Made by a program: the position numbers and the translations under genes. This document shows positions 15,297 through 25,100 of a DNA stretch of 26,792 bases, in pieces. Every line of letters begins with the position of its first letter. The stretch's first letter is position 1. This stretch comes from CAZPUI01 sp964415525 (lineage in GTDB: Bacteria > Acidobacteriota > Holophagae > Holophagales > Holophagaceae). The notes beneath the pieces were generated by a model, which saw nothing but the letters and a program-made list of their open reading frames with translations, was not told the DNA's origin and ran no database searches. Location: positions 1 to 26,792 of the forward strand of contig CAYQAS010000059.1 of the NCBI GenBank assembly GCA_964415525.1, written 5' to 3'.

Positions 15297-15322
15297 ATCA
15301 GGCCCCCGTTCGGGGGCCTGAT
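15297..15322. terminator. Perfect hairpin after the thiolase gene, no U-tract
   Basis: ATCAGGCCCCC (15297-15307) pairs with GGGGGCCTGAT (15312-15322) around the tetraloop GTTC: 11 perfect base pairs, 67 bases after the thiolase stop. No T-run follows on either strand, so it is either a U-less terminator, an mRNA 3'-end stabiliser, or a site shared with the convergent small gene at 15389-15607. Confidence 0.6.
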
Positions 15323-15388
15323 GAAACTGCGAAGTTGTAAGTGGGAATCCGCTCAATCACGGGAGCTCAGGCTCCCCGCGCCTTTGGA

Positions 15389-15607
15389 CTAGTTCCCGGC
15401 ACTCAGCATGGGACAGATCTCAGGCGGCAATTCACCGTGACGCTGAAACCAGTCCTGTTTTCCAACGGCTCCTCGCCGGGTCCAACGCTCTTCCCACATC
15501 GCCTGCAGGGCTTTCGCGCCAGCGCTTTCGTCTTCGAAATTCGACATGAATTCACTCTTGAGCTTCAGTATGGTGCCCTCCTCGGCAACGGGTCGATCAG
15601 CCTTCAT
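15389..15607 (-). CDS. Hypothetical small protein, possibly 52 or 72 residues
   Basis: The frame gives 72 residues from 15607, or 52 from an internal ATG at 15547 that has AAGAG upstream. The composition is protein-like: acidic and tryptophan-rich, with ALQAMWEERWTRRGAVGKQD followed by WFQRHGELPPEI. There is no signal peptide, membrane segment or motif that I recognise. It lies alone between the hairpin at 15297-15322 and the lipoprotein gene, on the opposite strand from both neighbouring genes. It could be a real small gene, the decayed end of a longer one, or chance; the reading frame reads more like a gene than the overlapping plus-strand frame at 15341-15667. Confidence 0.45.
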   Translation of the reverse strand: MKADRPVAEEGTILKLKSEFMSNFEDESAGAKALQAMWEERWTRRGAVGKQDWFQRHGELPPEICPMLSAGN

Positions 15608-15911
15608 GGACCTGGAAATGGGGAATCACAGCGTCCTGGGGTGGATCAACATGACTGCTTAGACTAGCAGGCGTACAGGTATTTTACAAGCACCCCTTCG
15701 CCTCTAGGCGCCCGCAAGCCATGCATCCCACAGCTCCCTTTATCCAAGGAACTGCCCGACCTGCTGTGAACCTCAAACCGAGGCTCCGATCCGCCGCTGT
15801 TGAATCACCCACAGCCGGGTCCAGAAGCGAAAGGCCCCCCCCGCCTCAACCCTGTCTCGCCGACACCGGTCCATCCCCAGAACAGGGAGCGAATCCTGAG
15901 CGGGGTGGTGC
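15608..15911. other. Sparse intergenic region upstream of the lipoprotein gene
   Basis: No convincing gene is seen in these 304 bases. A small dyad CGCC-TCTA-GGCG lies at 15699-15710. The stretch just before the lipoprotein start is C-rich (15832-15842) and ends with GGGGTGG near the ATG at 15912 as a possible ribosome-binding site. An open plus-strand frame from 15721 is proline-rich and overlaps the lipoprotein start, so I do not call it. A promoter for the lipoprotein is expected but not identifiable. Confidence 0.4.
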
Positions 15912-18368
15912 ATGCGTCAGAAAGGCCTTCTCATCGGGGGCTGCTTGGTGGTGTCCGCACTGCTGGGCTGCGGAAGTTCAGGGGCTGATGCCGCCTCCAC
16001 TTCCGCCCCTGCCCCAGCCTCGGCCCCCTTGGCGGCCTTCACCCTGAACCCGACCAAGGGCTCGGTACCTCTTGAGGTGCAATTCACGGACACCTCCAGC
16101 GGAAGCATCACGGGCCGCATCTGGACGTTCGGGGATGGGGGCACCAGCACCACCGCCAACCCCACGCACACCTACACTGCCTCTGGAGCCTTCGCCGTGA
16201 GCCTGACGGTGACGGGGCCTGGCGGCACCAGCACCCACACCGAGCCGACCGCTGTGACCGTGAATGCCTCCATTCCCCTGTCGACGGCATGGCGGTTTGC
16301 CGTGGTAGGGGACACCCATGTGCCCAGCTCCAGCCTGCTCGGTGAGATGGCCTCCGCCATGGTCAGCGATGGCGTAAAGCTGGTGCTCCTGCCTGGGGAC
16401 ATTGTGGAATCCGGAGCCGCGGCTTCCGCCGCCACCTTCGCGACCCAACTCAGCACCTGGAAGGCCCTGGTGGCGCCCCTACGCGCAGCGGGCATCGGCA
16501 TCTATCCGATCCGTGGCAACCATGAGGCGGATGCCAATCGCAGTGTCGACACATGGAATGCGGCCTTCACCGGCGACTGGGCCCTTCCCTCCAACGGCCC
16601 CACGGCCGAAACCAACCTGACCTACAGCTTCACCTACCAGAACGCCTACTTCGTGGGACTCGACACCTACCTCAACCTCCATCGGGTGAACCAGACCTGG
16701 CTGGACGCCCAGCTCACCGCCAACACGCGACCCCATGTGTTCGTCTTCGGCCATGAGCCAGCGTTCAAGGTCTTCCACGCCGATGGACTGGATGATGATG
16801 CGACGGCGCGGGACGCCTTCTGGAAAGGCTTGGCCAAGGCCGGCGCCAAGGTCTACCTCTGCGGCCACGACCATTTTTTCGACCATGCCCGGATCGATGA
16901 CGGGGACGGCATCGCCGATAACGACCTCCACCAGATGGTGGTGGGTACCGGGGGTGGCACACCCTTCGACCAGTTCCGCTACAACGGCGCCAACTCAGGC
17001 TTCGCGCCCACGGGCCTCTTCCACGCCATGTCCAACGGCTACCTCCTGGTGGAAGTGAGTGGCACCGGCGCGACGGATCTGGGGGTCAGCCTGTCCTTCC
17101 GGCAGCGCACCGTGAGCTCGGGTGGCGCGGTCAGCTACCCGGCCACCTATACCTGGAGCTACACCGCCTCGAGGCCCGTGGCACCCACGACCCGAAGCTA
17201 CCCGATCGTGGATACCGGACAATCCGCCTGCTACAACGCCACCGGGGAGATCGCCGCGCCCGCCCCTGGAGCCCCCTTCTATGGCCAGGACGGCCAGCAT
17301 GGTGGACTGCGACCCAGCTACCAGGACGGGGCCGATGGCACCGTGACGGACTCGAACACCGGCCTCATGTGGGTCCAGGCGCGAGGCTCCAAGGTTCCAT
17401 GGGCTCAAGCCGCATCGGGCGCCGCCGCCTGCCGGGTGGGAGGACATGCGGATTGGCGAATGCCCACCCTCAAGGAGCTCTACTCCCTCATCCAGTTCAC
17501 AGGCGCCCAGGGGCCGAGCCTGACGAGCCTCGACGGCTTCATCCCCTTCATCGACACCCAGGTCTTCGGGTTCGCCTATGGGCCCACGGGCAACAGCAGC
17601 ACGGGCAGCAGGGTGATCGACTGCCAGGACTGGTCCGCAACCCTTACCGCCGCACCGATCATGACGGGCCAAATGGCCGCCTTCGGGGTGAACTTTGCGG
17701 ATGGCCGGATCAAGGGCTACCCCACCACCAGCAGCAACTACGTGCGCTACGTGCGCGGCAACGCCGCCTATGGCGTCAATGCATTCCAGGACCTGGGAGA
17801 CGGCACCGTAAGCGACAGCGCCACCGGGCTCATGTGGGCACAGACCGACAGTGGGATCGGGATGGATTGGCAAACCGCCCTCGCCTGGGTTCAGGCCAGG
17901 AATGCCGCCAAGCATCTGGGGCATGACGACTGGCGGATGCCCAACGCCAAAGAGTTGCAGAGCCTCCTCGACTACAGCCGTGCCCCCCTCGCCACCGACC
18001 CCTCGAAGCGTGGCCCCGCCCTGGATCCCGTCTTCCGCTGCACGGCCATCCCGGACGAAGCCGGTAGCACGGATTATCCCTTCTACTGGACCAGCACGAG
18101 CTTCAAGGACGGCACCCGGGATGGCATCCCCGCGGCCTATGTGGCTTTTGGTCGCGCCCTGGGCTGGATGCAACTCCAGGGAAGCAGCACCTATCAGCTT
18201 CTGGATGTTCATGGTGCCGGCGCCCAGCGCAGCGATCCCAAGCAGGGCAGTGTCACCGACCATCGCCTTGGAACGGATGCCAATGGCAAACCCGTCTACG
18301 GCCGAGGACCTCAGGGGGACGTGGTTCGCATCCAGAACTTTGTGCGACTGGTGCGGGACCTGGATTGA
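15912..18368 (+). CDS. Lipoprotein with PKD, metallophosphoesterase and two DUF1566 domains
   Basis: The 818-residue product starts with a lipoprotein signal (lipobox ALLGC, Cys20), so it is probably anchored on the outer face of a membrane. A PKD beta-sandwich follows at about 40-118 (WTFGDGG, then NPTHTYTASGAFAVSLTV). A calcineurin-type metallophosphoesterase domain spans about 127-400 with all metal-binding blocks: GDTH (133-136), GD (162-163), GNHE (202-205), GHEPAF (His281) and GHDH (318-321). Two DUF1566/Lcl-C-like domains follow, about 465-615 and 625-815, each with DGTV.DS.TGLMW and DWRMP (Asp514 and Asp673). DUF1566 domains occur in surface and adhesin-like proteins. The union suggests a surface-displayed phosphoesterase, perhaps acting on phosphate esters or nucleotides. 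Substrate and binding target are unknown. It converges with the kinase gene, 41 bases apart; a direct link is not implied, as the kinase domain should be cytoplasmic. Confidence 0.88.
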   Translation: MRQKGLLIGGCLVVSALLGCGSSGADAASTSAPAPASAPLAAFTLNPTKGSVPLEVQFTDTSSGSITGRIWTFGDGGTSTTANPTHTYTASGAFAVSLTVTGPGGTSTHTEPTAVTVNASIPLSTAWRFAVVGDTHVPSSSLLGEMASAMVSDGVKLVLLPGDIVESGAAASAATFATQLSTWKALVAPLRAAGIGIYPIRGNHEADANRSVDTWNAAFTGDWALPSNGPTAETNLTYSFTYQNAYFVGLDTYLNLHRVNQTWLDAQLTANTRPHVFVFGHEPAFKVFHADGLDDDATARDAFWKGLAKAGAKVYLCGHDHFFDHARIDDGDGIADNDLHQMVVGTGGGTPFDQFRYNGANSGFAPTGLFHAMSNGYLLVEVSGTGATDLGVSLSFRQRTVSSGGAVSYPATYTWSYTASRPVAPTTRSYPIVDTGQSACYNATGEIAAPAPGAPFYGQDGQHGGLRPSYQDGADGTVTDSNTGLMWVQARGSKVPWAQAASGAAACRVGGHADWRMPTLKELYSLIQFTGAQGPSLTSLDGFIPFIDTQVFGFAYGPTGNSSTGSRVIDCQDWSATLTAAPIMTGQMAAFGVNFADGRIKGYPTTSSNYVRYVRGNAAYGVNAFQDLGDGTVSDSATGLMWAQTDSGIGMDWQTALAWVQARNAAKHLGHDDWRMPNAKELQSLLDYSRAPLATDPSKRGPALDPVFRCTAIPDEAGSTDYPFYWTSTSFKDGTRDGIPAAYVAFGRALGWMQLQGSSTYQLLDVHGAGAQRSDPKQGSVTDHRLGTDANGKPVYGRGPQGDVVRIQNFVRLVRDLD

Positions 18369-18409
18369 GCCGGAGCAAACAAGGTCGGTTCAGGTGTTCC
18401 GTTTTCGAC

Positions 18410-21097
18410 TCAGCGCAGGGAACTCAGCTCTCGCACCAGTTCCGGGGCCTGTTTTCGGGATTCCTCCAGGGCCTTCTGGAACAGAGCGGCTGCGGCGGGA
18501 TCGCCCGAAGCCTTGGCGATCCAAGCCTGGGCCCGAAGCAGGTAGGGCGTATCACTTGGGTGCTTGAGCTTGGCCTCCCGGAAGAGGGCCTTCGCCGCGC
18601 CCAATCCGCCGATGCCCTCCCGGACCAGGCATTCCGCTTCTCCCGCAAGGGCGTAGGCGACCATGTCATCGTCCTTCATGTCTCGATGCAGGCGCTGGGC
18701 GTCGCGATAGAAACCCATGGCTTCGCCCCAGGCCCCAGTGGCACGGGAGACTTCCCCGAGGTTGTAGAGCGCCAGACCTTCCATGGGGCGCAATTGCAGC
18801 TTCCGAGCCTGCGCCAGGGCCGCCTCCTGGAAGCGTCGAGCTTCCGTCAGGTTTCCTTCCGCCTGACTGACACTGCCCAGACCCACGAGGCTGTATGTCT
18901 CACCACTGGCGTCCCCCACGGACCGGCGCATGTCCAGCGCCTGGGTGAACTGCTGCCGCGCCTCCGCCATGCGGCCACGAATCATCGAGAGATCCCCCAG
19001 GTTGTTGAGCGCCACGGCCTCGCCCCAGCGATCCTTCATCTCGCGGCACGTATCCAGGGACTGGTGATAACGGGCATCCGCCTGCTCCAGGCGCCCTTCC
19101 CCCTTGTCCATGACCGCAAGGTTATTGAGCAGGCGGGACATGGCATGGCGATCCTGGGCCTGCTGGAAACACCCGAGAGCCCGTTCGAAGTGGGATCTGG
19201 CCTCCGGCAATCGGTTCTGTTGGTGCAGCAGCACGCCCAGGGCGGAGAGCACGGTGCCCAGATGGTCGGGATCCCGCAGGGACTCGGCCAGCTTTAGCGC
19301 CTGCTGTTGGGCTTCCATGGCCGCGCTGCGGTCCCCCCGCTCGGTCAGGCGGAGGGCGTAGCCGCTTAGGGCACGCAGTTCATCGGTGCGGTTCCCTTGC
19401 GCCTGGGCGCTCATGCGGGCCCACAGGAAGACGGGTTCAGAGGGCTGAGTGCCAAGTCGCGCCAGACTCCGGGCATAGAAGAGCACCGCTGGCACATACC
19501 GGGGGTGACGGTAGGCCACCTCGCGAAAGCGCGGTTCGGCGGTCTTGAACTCGCCTTGAGAGAAGGCCGTGACCCCCTCCGTCAGCGTTTGGAAGGACGC
19601 CTCGTCCAGGATTTCTGGAGGCTGGACGGGAAAGGCACCGAGGGGATCCACGGCCTTGGCGACGGAACGCGCCGCGTCGAAGGCCATTTGGGGAAGGGAA
19701 CCCTGGACGCCCCGAGGGGCCTCGATGGTCTGCCGATGGCGAACTCGGCCTTGGGCATCCCGCAGTTCGAAGGCAAACCGAAGGCGTCCCTCGGCACTCT
19801 CGAGGCGCCCGGACACGGTGAGCGTGGCACCCACCGCCGCGGCAACGCGCTCTGCCTGGGCCACTTCAGTCCCCTGGAACCCCTTGATCCTCAAACGCTG
19901 AACGGCCTTCTGGACGTCCTCCCCGTCGATGCCCACCAGCTTCCCACTGGCCCCCAGGTTGCGGACCATCAGGTCCGGCAGCATCCAGCGGCAGTAGACC
20001 TCCAGATCCGCCCGACCCGAGGCGTTCTGGATCGGGAACACCGCCAACCGGGCCGGGCGATTCCGCACGAGGTCCGCCGCCACCCCCCGGGCGAAAAGGC
20101 CGTAGCCCAGAGCCGCGGTGAGTCCCACGGCCCCCACCAGGGCAGCAACCCAACGCAGCGTGGTCTTGGGATGAAGGAGCGCGTGCAGCGCCTCCGCCAG
20201 GACCGAGGTGCTGGGACGACGCTCCGCCACGGGATCCAGCATGCGCTCCAGGAGATTCCGCAGCGGACGGGACAGGGGCTGGGTGGGCATCGCCTCGCGT
20301 CCGCCCTCCAGTACGGCCTTCATGTAGGCGAGCCCATGCCCAGGGAAGGGCGACGTGTGGAACACCAGTTCCCACAGCGTGATGCCCAGGGACCAGACAT
20401 CACTCTCCGCGGTGATGGCTTCTCCGCGCAGTTGTTCCGGCGAGGCGTAACGCGGGCTCCCCGCGAAGGAACCCTGCACCGTGGCATGTTCCGTGAGCCC
20501 TTTGGGCACCGTGGGCGTGGAAACGGCATAGAGCCCCGTGGCAAGGTCGCTTCCGAGCACCTCACTCAGCGGGCGTGCGGGGGTGCTTCCCGTACCCATG
20601 GCTCCAGAGGACACCGACTCGGGTTTGGCTCCCGCCCGGTGGGCGAGTCCGAAATCGAGCACCTTGAGCTGTCCTTCGCCATCCAGCATGAGGTTGCCGG
20701 GCTTCAGATCCCGGTGCACCAGCCCCTTCGCATGGGCAGCCGCCAAGGCCTGTGCGGCCTGGAGCCAGAGGTCCAGGACAGCCACCAGCGATAAGGGCTC
20801 CGGCAGATGATCCAGCGGTGTCCCTTCGACCCACTCCAGGGCCAGAAACGTCCGACCCGCCACTTCCACCACATCATAGACCTGGAGGATGTGTGGATGA
20901 TTCAGTTGAGCCAGGGCCATGGCCTCGCGATGGAACCGCACCCGAGCTTCCTCGTCCTCTACCACGTCCGACGGGATGGCCTTGAGCGCCACATGCCGCT
21001 CCAATAGCGTGTCCCAGGCCTTGAAGACCTCCCCCATGCCCCCGCGGCCCGCCAGATGGTCGATGCGATAGCGGCCGACCTGGGTGCCCGGAGTCAT
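18410..21097 (-). CDS. Membrane Ser/Thr protein kinase with TolB-like and TPR regions
   Basis: A Hanks-type kinase domain occupies about residues 8-290 of 895: glycine loop GRGGMGEVF (17-25), VALK (Lys39), HRDLKPGN (128-135, Asp130), DFG (148-150) and SPRYASPEQ. Between DFG and PEQ lie about 75 residues instead of the usual 30 or so, rich in Ser and Thr. A membrane helix at about 315-338 (WVAALVGAVGLTAALGYGLF) separates it from an outer part. That part has a TolB-like segment (about 345-480, beginning RPARLAVFPIQNASGRADLE) and many TPRs to the end (for example LNNLAVMDKGEGRLEQADAR). The start at 21097, with AGGGGGA upstream, is chosen over 21181. The kinase would phosphorylate Ser/Thr on cytoplasmic targets in response to a periplasmic signal; targets are unknown. 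It lies downstream of the macroglobulin and DUF2135-like genes on the same strand, 164 bases away. Confidence 0.9.
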   Translation of the reverse strand: MTPGTQVGRYRIDHLAGRGGMGEVFKAWDTLLERHVALKAIPSDVVEDEEARVRFHREAMALAQLNHPHILQVYDVVEVAGRTFLALEWVEGTPLDHLPEPLSLVAVLDLWLQAAQALAAAHAKGLVHRDLKPGNLMLDGEGQLKVLDFGLAHRAGAKPESVSSGAMGTGSTPARPLSEVLGSDLATGLYAVSTPTVPKGLTEHATVQGSFAGSPRYASPEQLRGEAITAESDVWSLGITLWELVFHTSPFPGHGLAYMKAVLEGGREAMPTQPLSRPLRNLLERMLDPVAERRPSTSVLAEALHALLHPKTTLRWVAALVGAVGLTAALGYGLFARGVAADLVRNRPARLAVFPIQNASGRADLEVYCRWMLPDLMVRNLGASGKLVGIDGEDVQKAVQRLRIKGFQGTEVAQAERVAAAVGATLTVSGRLESAEGRLRFAFELRDAQGRVRHRQTIEAPRGVQGSLPQMAFDAARSVAKAVDPLGAFPVQPPEILDEASFQTLTEGVTAFSQGEFKTAEPRFREVAYRHPRYVPAVLFYARSLARLGTQPSEPVFLWARMSAQAQGNRTDELRALSGYALRLTERGDRSAAMEAQQQALKLAESLRDPDHLGTVLSALGVLLHQQNRLPEARSHFERALGCFQQAQDRHAMSRLLNNLAVMDKGEGRLEQADARYHQSLDTCREMKDRWGEAVALNNLGDLSMIRGRMAEARQQFTQALDMRRSVGDASGETYSLVGLGSVSQAEGNLTEARRFQEAALAQARKLQLRPMEGLALYNLGEVSRATGAWGEAMGFYRDAQRLHRDMKDDDMVAYALAGEAECLVREGIGGLGAAKALFREAKLKHPSDTPYLLRAQAWIAKASGDPAAAALFQKALEESRKQAPELVRELSSLR

Positions 21098-21211
21098 GCC
21101 GTCCCCCTTTCGCCTTGCGGGGCCAGCAGGGTCAGGGGTTCCAGTCGGGGGATGCACCATGGAGGGCCTCGGAAGGGCCACATCCGCCTCGTCGCGTCAG
21201 AACCACGGCAA

Positions 21212-21245
21212 GGCAGGCCCGGTTCCTCTATCGGAAGGCCCTGCC
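21212..21245 (-). terminator. Imperfect hairpin between DUF2135-like gene and kinase gene
   Basis: GGCAGG (21212-21217) and CCTGCC (21240-21245) form the outer stem, with TTCC/GGAA inside and an asymmetric internal loop. It lies 16 bases beyond the stop of the minus-strand DUF2135-like gene, a usual terminator position, but there is no good T-run. The rest of 21098-21261 holds no supported gene. The kinase ribosome-binding site is at the low-coordinate end. Confidence 0.35.
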
Positions 21246-21261
21246 CCGCCCCCAAGGACGG

Positions 21262-22101
21262 TTAACCCTCCACGTCGAAGCTGCCAAGGGTCACGCGGCG
21301 CGTGCCGGGAATGATGAGACGCTCGAAGCTCCAGCGGCGCTCCTGCTCGGTGCCGGGGTCCAGGACCACCTCCACCCGAACCTTCTTGGGTTTGCGGTTG
21401 CCGCCGTAGTAGCCGCCGCCCCACTCGTAGCCCTCGACGCCCTGGGAGCCATCGAACCAGCGTACGGTGTAGGTGCCTGGCAGAGGGCTGGCGTGGATGT
21501 AGCTGTCCCCACGGTTCTTGCCGCCGCTCGGGGTGGGCTCGTAGCCGATGCTCTCGGTATGGTCCGGCTCCACCACCTGCAGGCCACCCCCCCACCAGCC
21601 GTGGCCCTCGCCTTCGTCCACCTCGGAGAGGCGGATGAGCAAACGGTCCCGAGTGGTGATGGCGTACCAGGTGCGCGTGGCGTGCTGGCCGCTGCCGGGA
21701 ACCCGCACCTCCAGCCGGTTCTCACCGTTCTGCCCCTCCAGCTCCACCGTGGTGGCATAGCCCACCGTCGTCTGCAGCTCCCGGCGCTCGCCGTTGAACC
21801 AGTAGAGGAGCTTGACCGTGGGGCGGTCCGGCCACTTGTTCTCCTTCTGCCGCTCCGGTTGCTCTTCCACATCCGGATCGTAGTCGACGCTGCTGCCAGG
21901 CTTCGGCGGATCGGGATCCGTGGGATCCACCAGCTTGAACTCCGCCTCGATCCGACCCTGGGTCGTCCAGCCGCCGGGGACTTGGCGCAGTTCCAGCTTC
22001 CAGGAGGCGGGATGGGAGGTGTATTTCGGGGGCGTGGCCTTCGGCGCCTGGGCGAACAGGGCCGCAGGCACCAGGAGCGAACTGAACAGGATGCGGCGCA
22101 T
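21262..22101 (-). CDS. Secreted protein resembling DUF2135/YfaP, coupled to macroglobulin
   Basis: The 279-residue product begins with a signal peptide (MRRILFSSLLVPAALFAQA). Its C-terminal half (about residues 145-279) has the flow of the DUF2135 beta domain found in YfaP: LLIRLSEVDEG, then GGLQVVEPDHTESIGYEPTP, SPLPGTYTVRWFDGS and KVRVEVVLDPG. The acidic DxDLH core usual in that family is degenerate here. A tract rich in Gly and Tyr (GYEWGGGYYGGNR) lies between. The first ATG shares one base with the stop of the macroglobulin gene (TGATG) and GGAGG stands before it, so translation is coupled. In E. coli, yfaP neighbours the macroglobulin gene yfaS, which supports the call. The role is unknown; it may bind or modulate the macroglobulin. 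The frame is open further upstream but that stretch lies inside the macroglobulin gene. Confidence 0.75.
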   Translation of the reverse strand: MRRILFSSLLVPAALFAQAPKATPPKYTSHPASWKLELRQVPGGWTTQGRIEAEFKLVDPTDPDPPKPGSSVDYDPDVEEQPERQKENKWPDRPTVKLLYWFNGERRELQTTVGYATTVELEGQNGENRLEVRVPGSGQHATRTWYAITTRDRLLIRLSEVDEGEGHGWWGGGLQVVEPDHTESIGYEPTPSGGKNRGDSYIHASPLPGTYTVRWFDGSQGVEGYEWGGGYYGGNRKPKKVRVEVVLDPGTEQERRWSFERLIIPGTRRVTLGSFDVEG

Positions 22102-25100
22102 CACTTGCCTCCTTCCTGCACGGTCACCGTGGTGCCTGGGCACGTGGTCCACTGGGTCTCGTTGGACATCAGGCTGAGCTTGGCGGGTCGGAAGGTGTAG
22201 GTGCCCGGCAGCCCGGCGCGCAGCAGCACGCGGGCCTTGGTGCTGTCCCAGCTGGAGAGGTGGTTGAAGAGGAAGACCACCTTGTCGGGATGCACCTCGA
22301 TGCGTGGCGGCTTGGACCACCAGTTGCCTTCGGAGGCGTCCTCGTCCGAGAAGGGCTTGCCCTCCAGCACGAAGCCTTCGAGCTTGATGATCGGCTCCAG
22401 ACCCGCGGGAATCGGCACCTCCAGCACCGCGTACTGGCTCGTGCGGCTGGCCTTCACGTCCAGTTCCATCCAGGCCTCATCCCCGGCCTTCATCTGGCCG
22501 GACCAGGGCACGCGCACCCAGCCTTTCCTCGCATTGCCCGTCTGCTGCGGCGTTTTCAAGGCCCAGAGGCTGCGCTTCAGGTCGAGGCGCAGGCCCGAAG
22601 CCGCGGCCTCTCCCGGCGCCGGACCGCCTGCCACCTGGTAGCTGTAGGTCCAGACGAGGAGGCCGGAGCCATTGGCGTTGACCTGCACCGCCTGGGGGCT
22701 GTTCATGCCGTAGAAGCCCGGACGGGCCGCCTTGCTGCGGTAGGACGCGTAGGGATCCAGCTTCACCTTGGCGAAGTCGAAGCTCGGCCCGCCGGCGATC
22801 TGCGCCTGCAGGTTGGTGCCTTCCCACTGGAGCGGGCGCGCCTTCGCCAAGAGCGGAATCACCTCCAGCACTTGACTCGTCGCCCAGGTGGAATACCAGC
22901 CGCCGCCCTGGAAGGTGCTGGCGAGGTAGGCCTCCGCAAGGGTGACGTGGGGCGACTTAGGGCGCCCCTGGAGCAGCGCCTGCAGCGCGTAGGTGGTGGG
23001 GACGATGTCGCCGCCGTTGTAGGCGTACCAGTTCTCCTTTCGGCCTTCCCAGAGGCTGAAGCCGCTGCGGCTGACGACGCGCTGCTCCAGCGCATCCAGC
23101 AAAGCGCCCGCCTTCGGGTGACCCGCTTCCACCGCCGCCAGGGTGGTCATGGCCAGCACGTGCCCGCCCTGCCACTTGTTCTGGAGCACCTTGGTGGCGG
23201 TGCTGTCGAGCATCCCCGAGACAGGCTCCCCTGCCCGCACGAGGCTCAGCAGCACGAAGGCCGCATCGCCCGCGCTGTCCCGCTGCGCCACCTTGGGATC
23301 GTTCGTCGGGGTATCCGCCGCCTGGGCCAGTTGCCGGAAGACCGAGAGGGCAGCGCCCCGGCCGTTGCGGAAGACCTTGTCGTCCACCTCGTAGCCGAGC
23401 TTCTTCATCGCCGCGAGGCTCTGGATGGCATAGCCCGTCGTGTGGGGATTGCTCTCCGGACCGAAGTCCTTGGGAGACCACCACCCCCAGCCGCCATTGG
23501 GCAGCTGGTAGCCATAGACCTTGAAGACGCCCTCGCGGATGTTCTTGTCGAGGTCCGTCAGCTTCTTCCAGTCCACCGGCGGCATGGCGCCCGCCTTGAC
23601 CATGGTGGCGATGCGCACATTGGGCATGAAGCTGCTGAGGGTCTGCTCCACACAACCGTAGGGGAACTGGATGAGGTAGGGCAGGCTCGGCACCATCAGC
23701 TGCTCGAGGCCCGCCACGGGCCGCAGCACGAGGCTGGCTTCGCCCTTGGCGCCCGGGGGAACGGGGATCGTGATGTTGGCGCCGCCGTTGCGCATCTGGA
23801 GCGCACCGCTGATGGCGGCGGGCACGAGGGGCTCGAGGACGTTCACACTCCGACGCTCGCCATCCTTGAGACCGCCGCCCTCGACCTTGGCCGTGATCGT
23901 GATCTTGCCGGTCTGATCTGCCTTGAGCGGCAGGGCGAACTTGTATTCACCCTGGTCGGGGATGGGCCCGAAGCTGGCCTCGGGATTGCCTTCCAGCTTT
24001 CCGCCCTGGACCTCGAATCGCACCTTGCCGGACATCGATTGTCCACTCAGGTTGCGCACAAGCGCGATGGCGCGGGACGTGTCGCCGGTGCTCAGCACCC
24101 GCGGCAGCGTGAGGCTCACCTGGAGCGGCTTGGAGCTGGGACGGCTCTCCCGAGCCGAGCCCACCTTGGTGTCCGCGGTGACCGCCATGGCCGTGGCCCG
24201 CCAGGCGGTGAGGTTATCTGGCAGCGTGAGGCTCACGCTGGCCTTGCCATCGTTGCCCGCCGCCAGGAAGGGCACCCAGTGGGCCGTGTCCTTGAAGACA
24301 GAGCGCACGCGGTCCTCGTCGTTCTTGAACTCGCCGCGCTTGGTCTGCTTGAGGCTCCACACGGGCCGCTGGCGCCGCATCACGTCCCAGAAGCTCCAGT
24401 CCGTGCTGGAGGCGCGGGTGACGAGGTGGCGGCGGCTGGGATGGAAGAAGCGGAATAGGTCGGGATGCAGTTCCGCCGACAGCGCGTAGATGGCCTCATC
24501 CACGACGCCGAGGCTCAGATCCGCCCGGGTGGGCCGACCGTCGCTGTCCCGCACTTCCACATCCACCTTCATGGTCTCGCCAGGCTGGTAGCGCGCCTTG
24601 TCCGGCAGCACTTTCACCTGGAGCTTCTTGTCGATCCGCGGCACCCGCAGGGGCACTTCCACGCTTTGGCGAGCGCCGCCGCTCACGATGGAGAAGACCG
24701 CCCAGGCATTGGGCTGCAGTTCCTTCGTGACGGGCACTTCCACGATGGTGCTCGTGCCCTGGACCGTGCGCGTGCTGCGGGCACCGAGGGTCTCACCCTC
24801 GATGGACCAGTGGAGCGTCAACCGCGGTCGGGGCAACCGCACGAGGATGCGGGCGGTCTCGCCCACGCGGTATTCCTTCTTGTCCGAGAGGGCCTTGAGG
24901 TCCGGCGTGGCGGGCAGTGGCGTGCCCTCTTCCGCGACGGTCATGGGCCGGATGGCCTCGATGGTGCGCCCCGCGCGGTCCTTGGCCTCCGCCACCAGCA
25001 AGTGCAGGCCGGGCTTCGGGAAGCTCAACGTGGCCTCGGGACCGTTGGTCTGCTGGAAGACCTCGCCGGGACGGTGCTGGAAGGACCAGCTCCAGTTGGT

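Noticed and set aside
15721..16047. Plus-strand frame of 108 residues before and over the lipoprotein start
   Set aside because: It is proline-rich low-complexity translation that overlaps the lipobox region of a convincing gene in another frame.
19397..20794. Plus-strand open frame of 465 residues opposite the kinase gene
   Set aside because: It is antisense to the kinase and TPR coding region, with no recognisable domain; a composition shadow.
15912..21097. Phosphatase and kinase as an antagonistic pair
   Set aside because: The phosphoesterase is a lipoprotein outside the cytoplasm while the kinase domain should be cytoplasmic, and the genes are convergent rather than co-transcribed.
22260..24458. 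Plus-strand open frame of 732 residues opposite the macroglobulin gene
   Set aside because: It is antisense to a clear family member, with Arg/His/Leu-rich composition, no motif and no ribosome-binding site worth noting.
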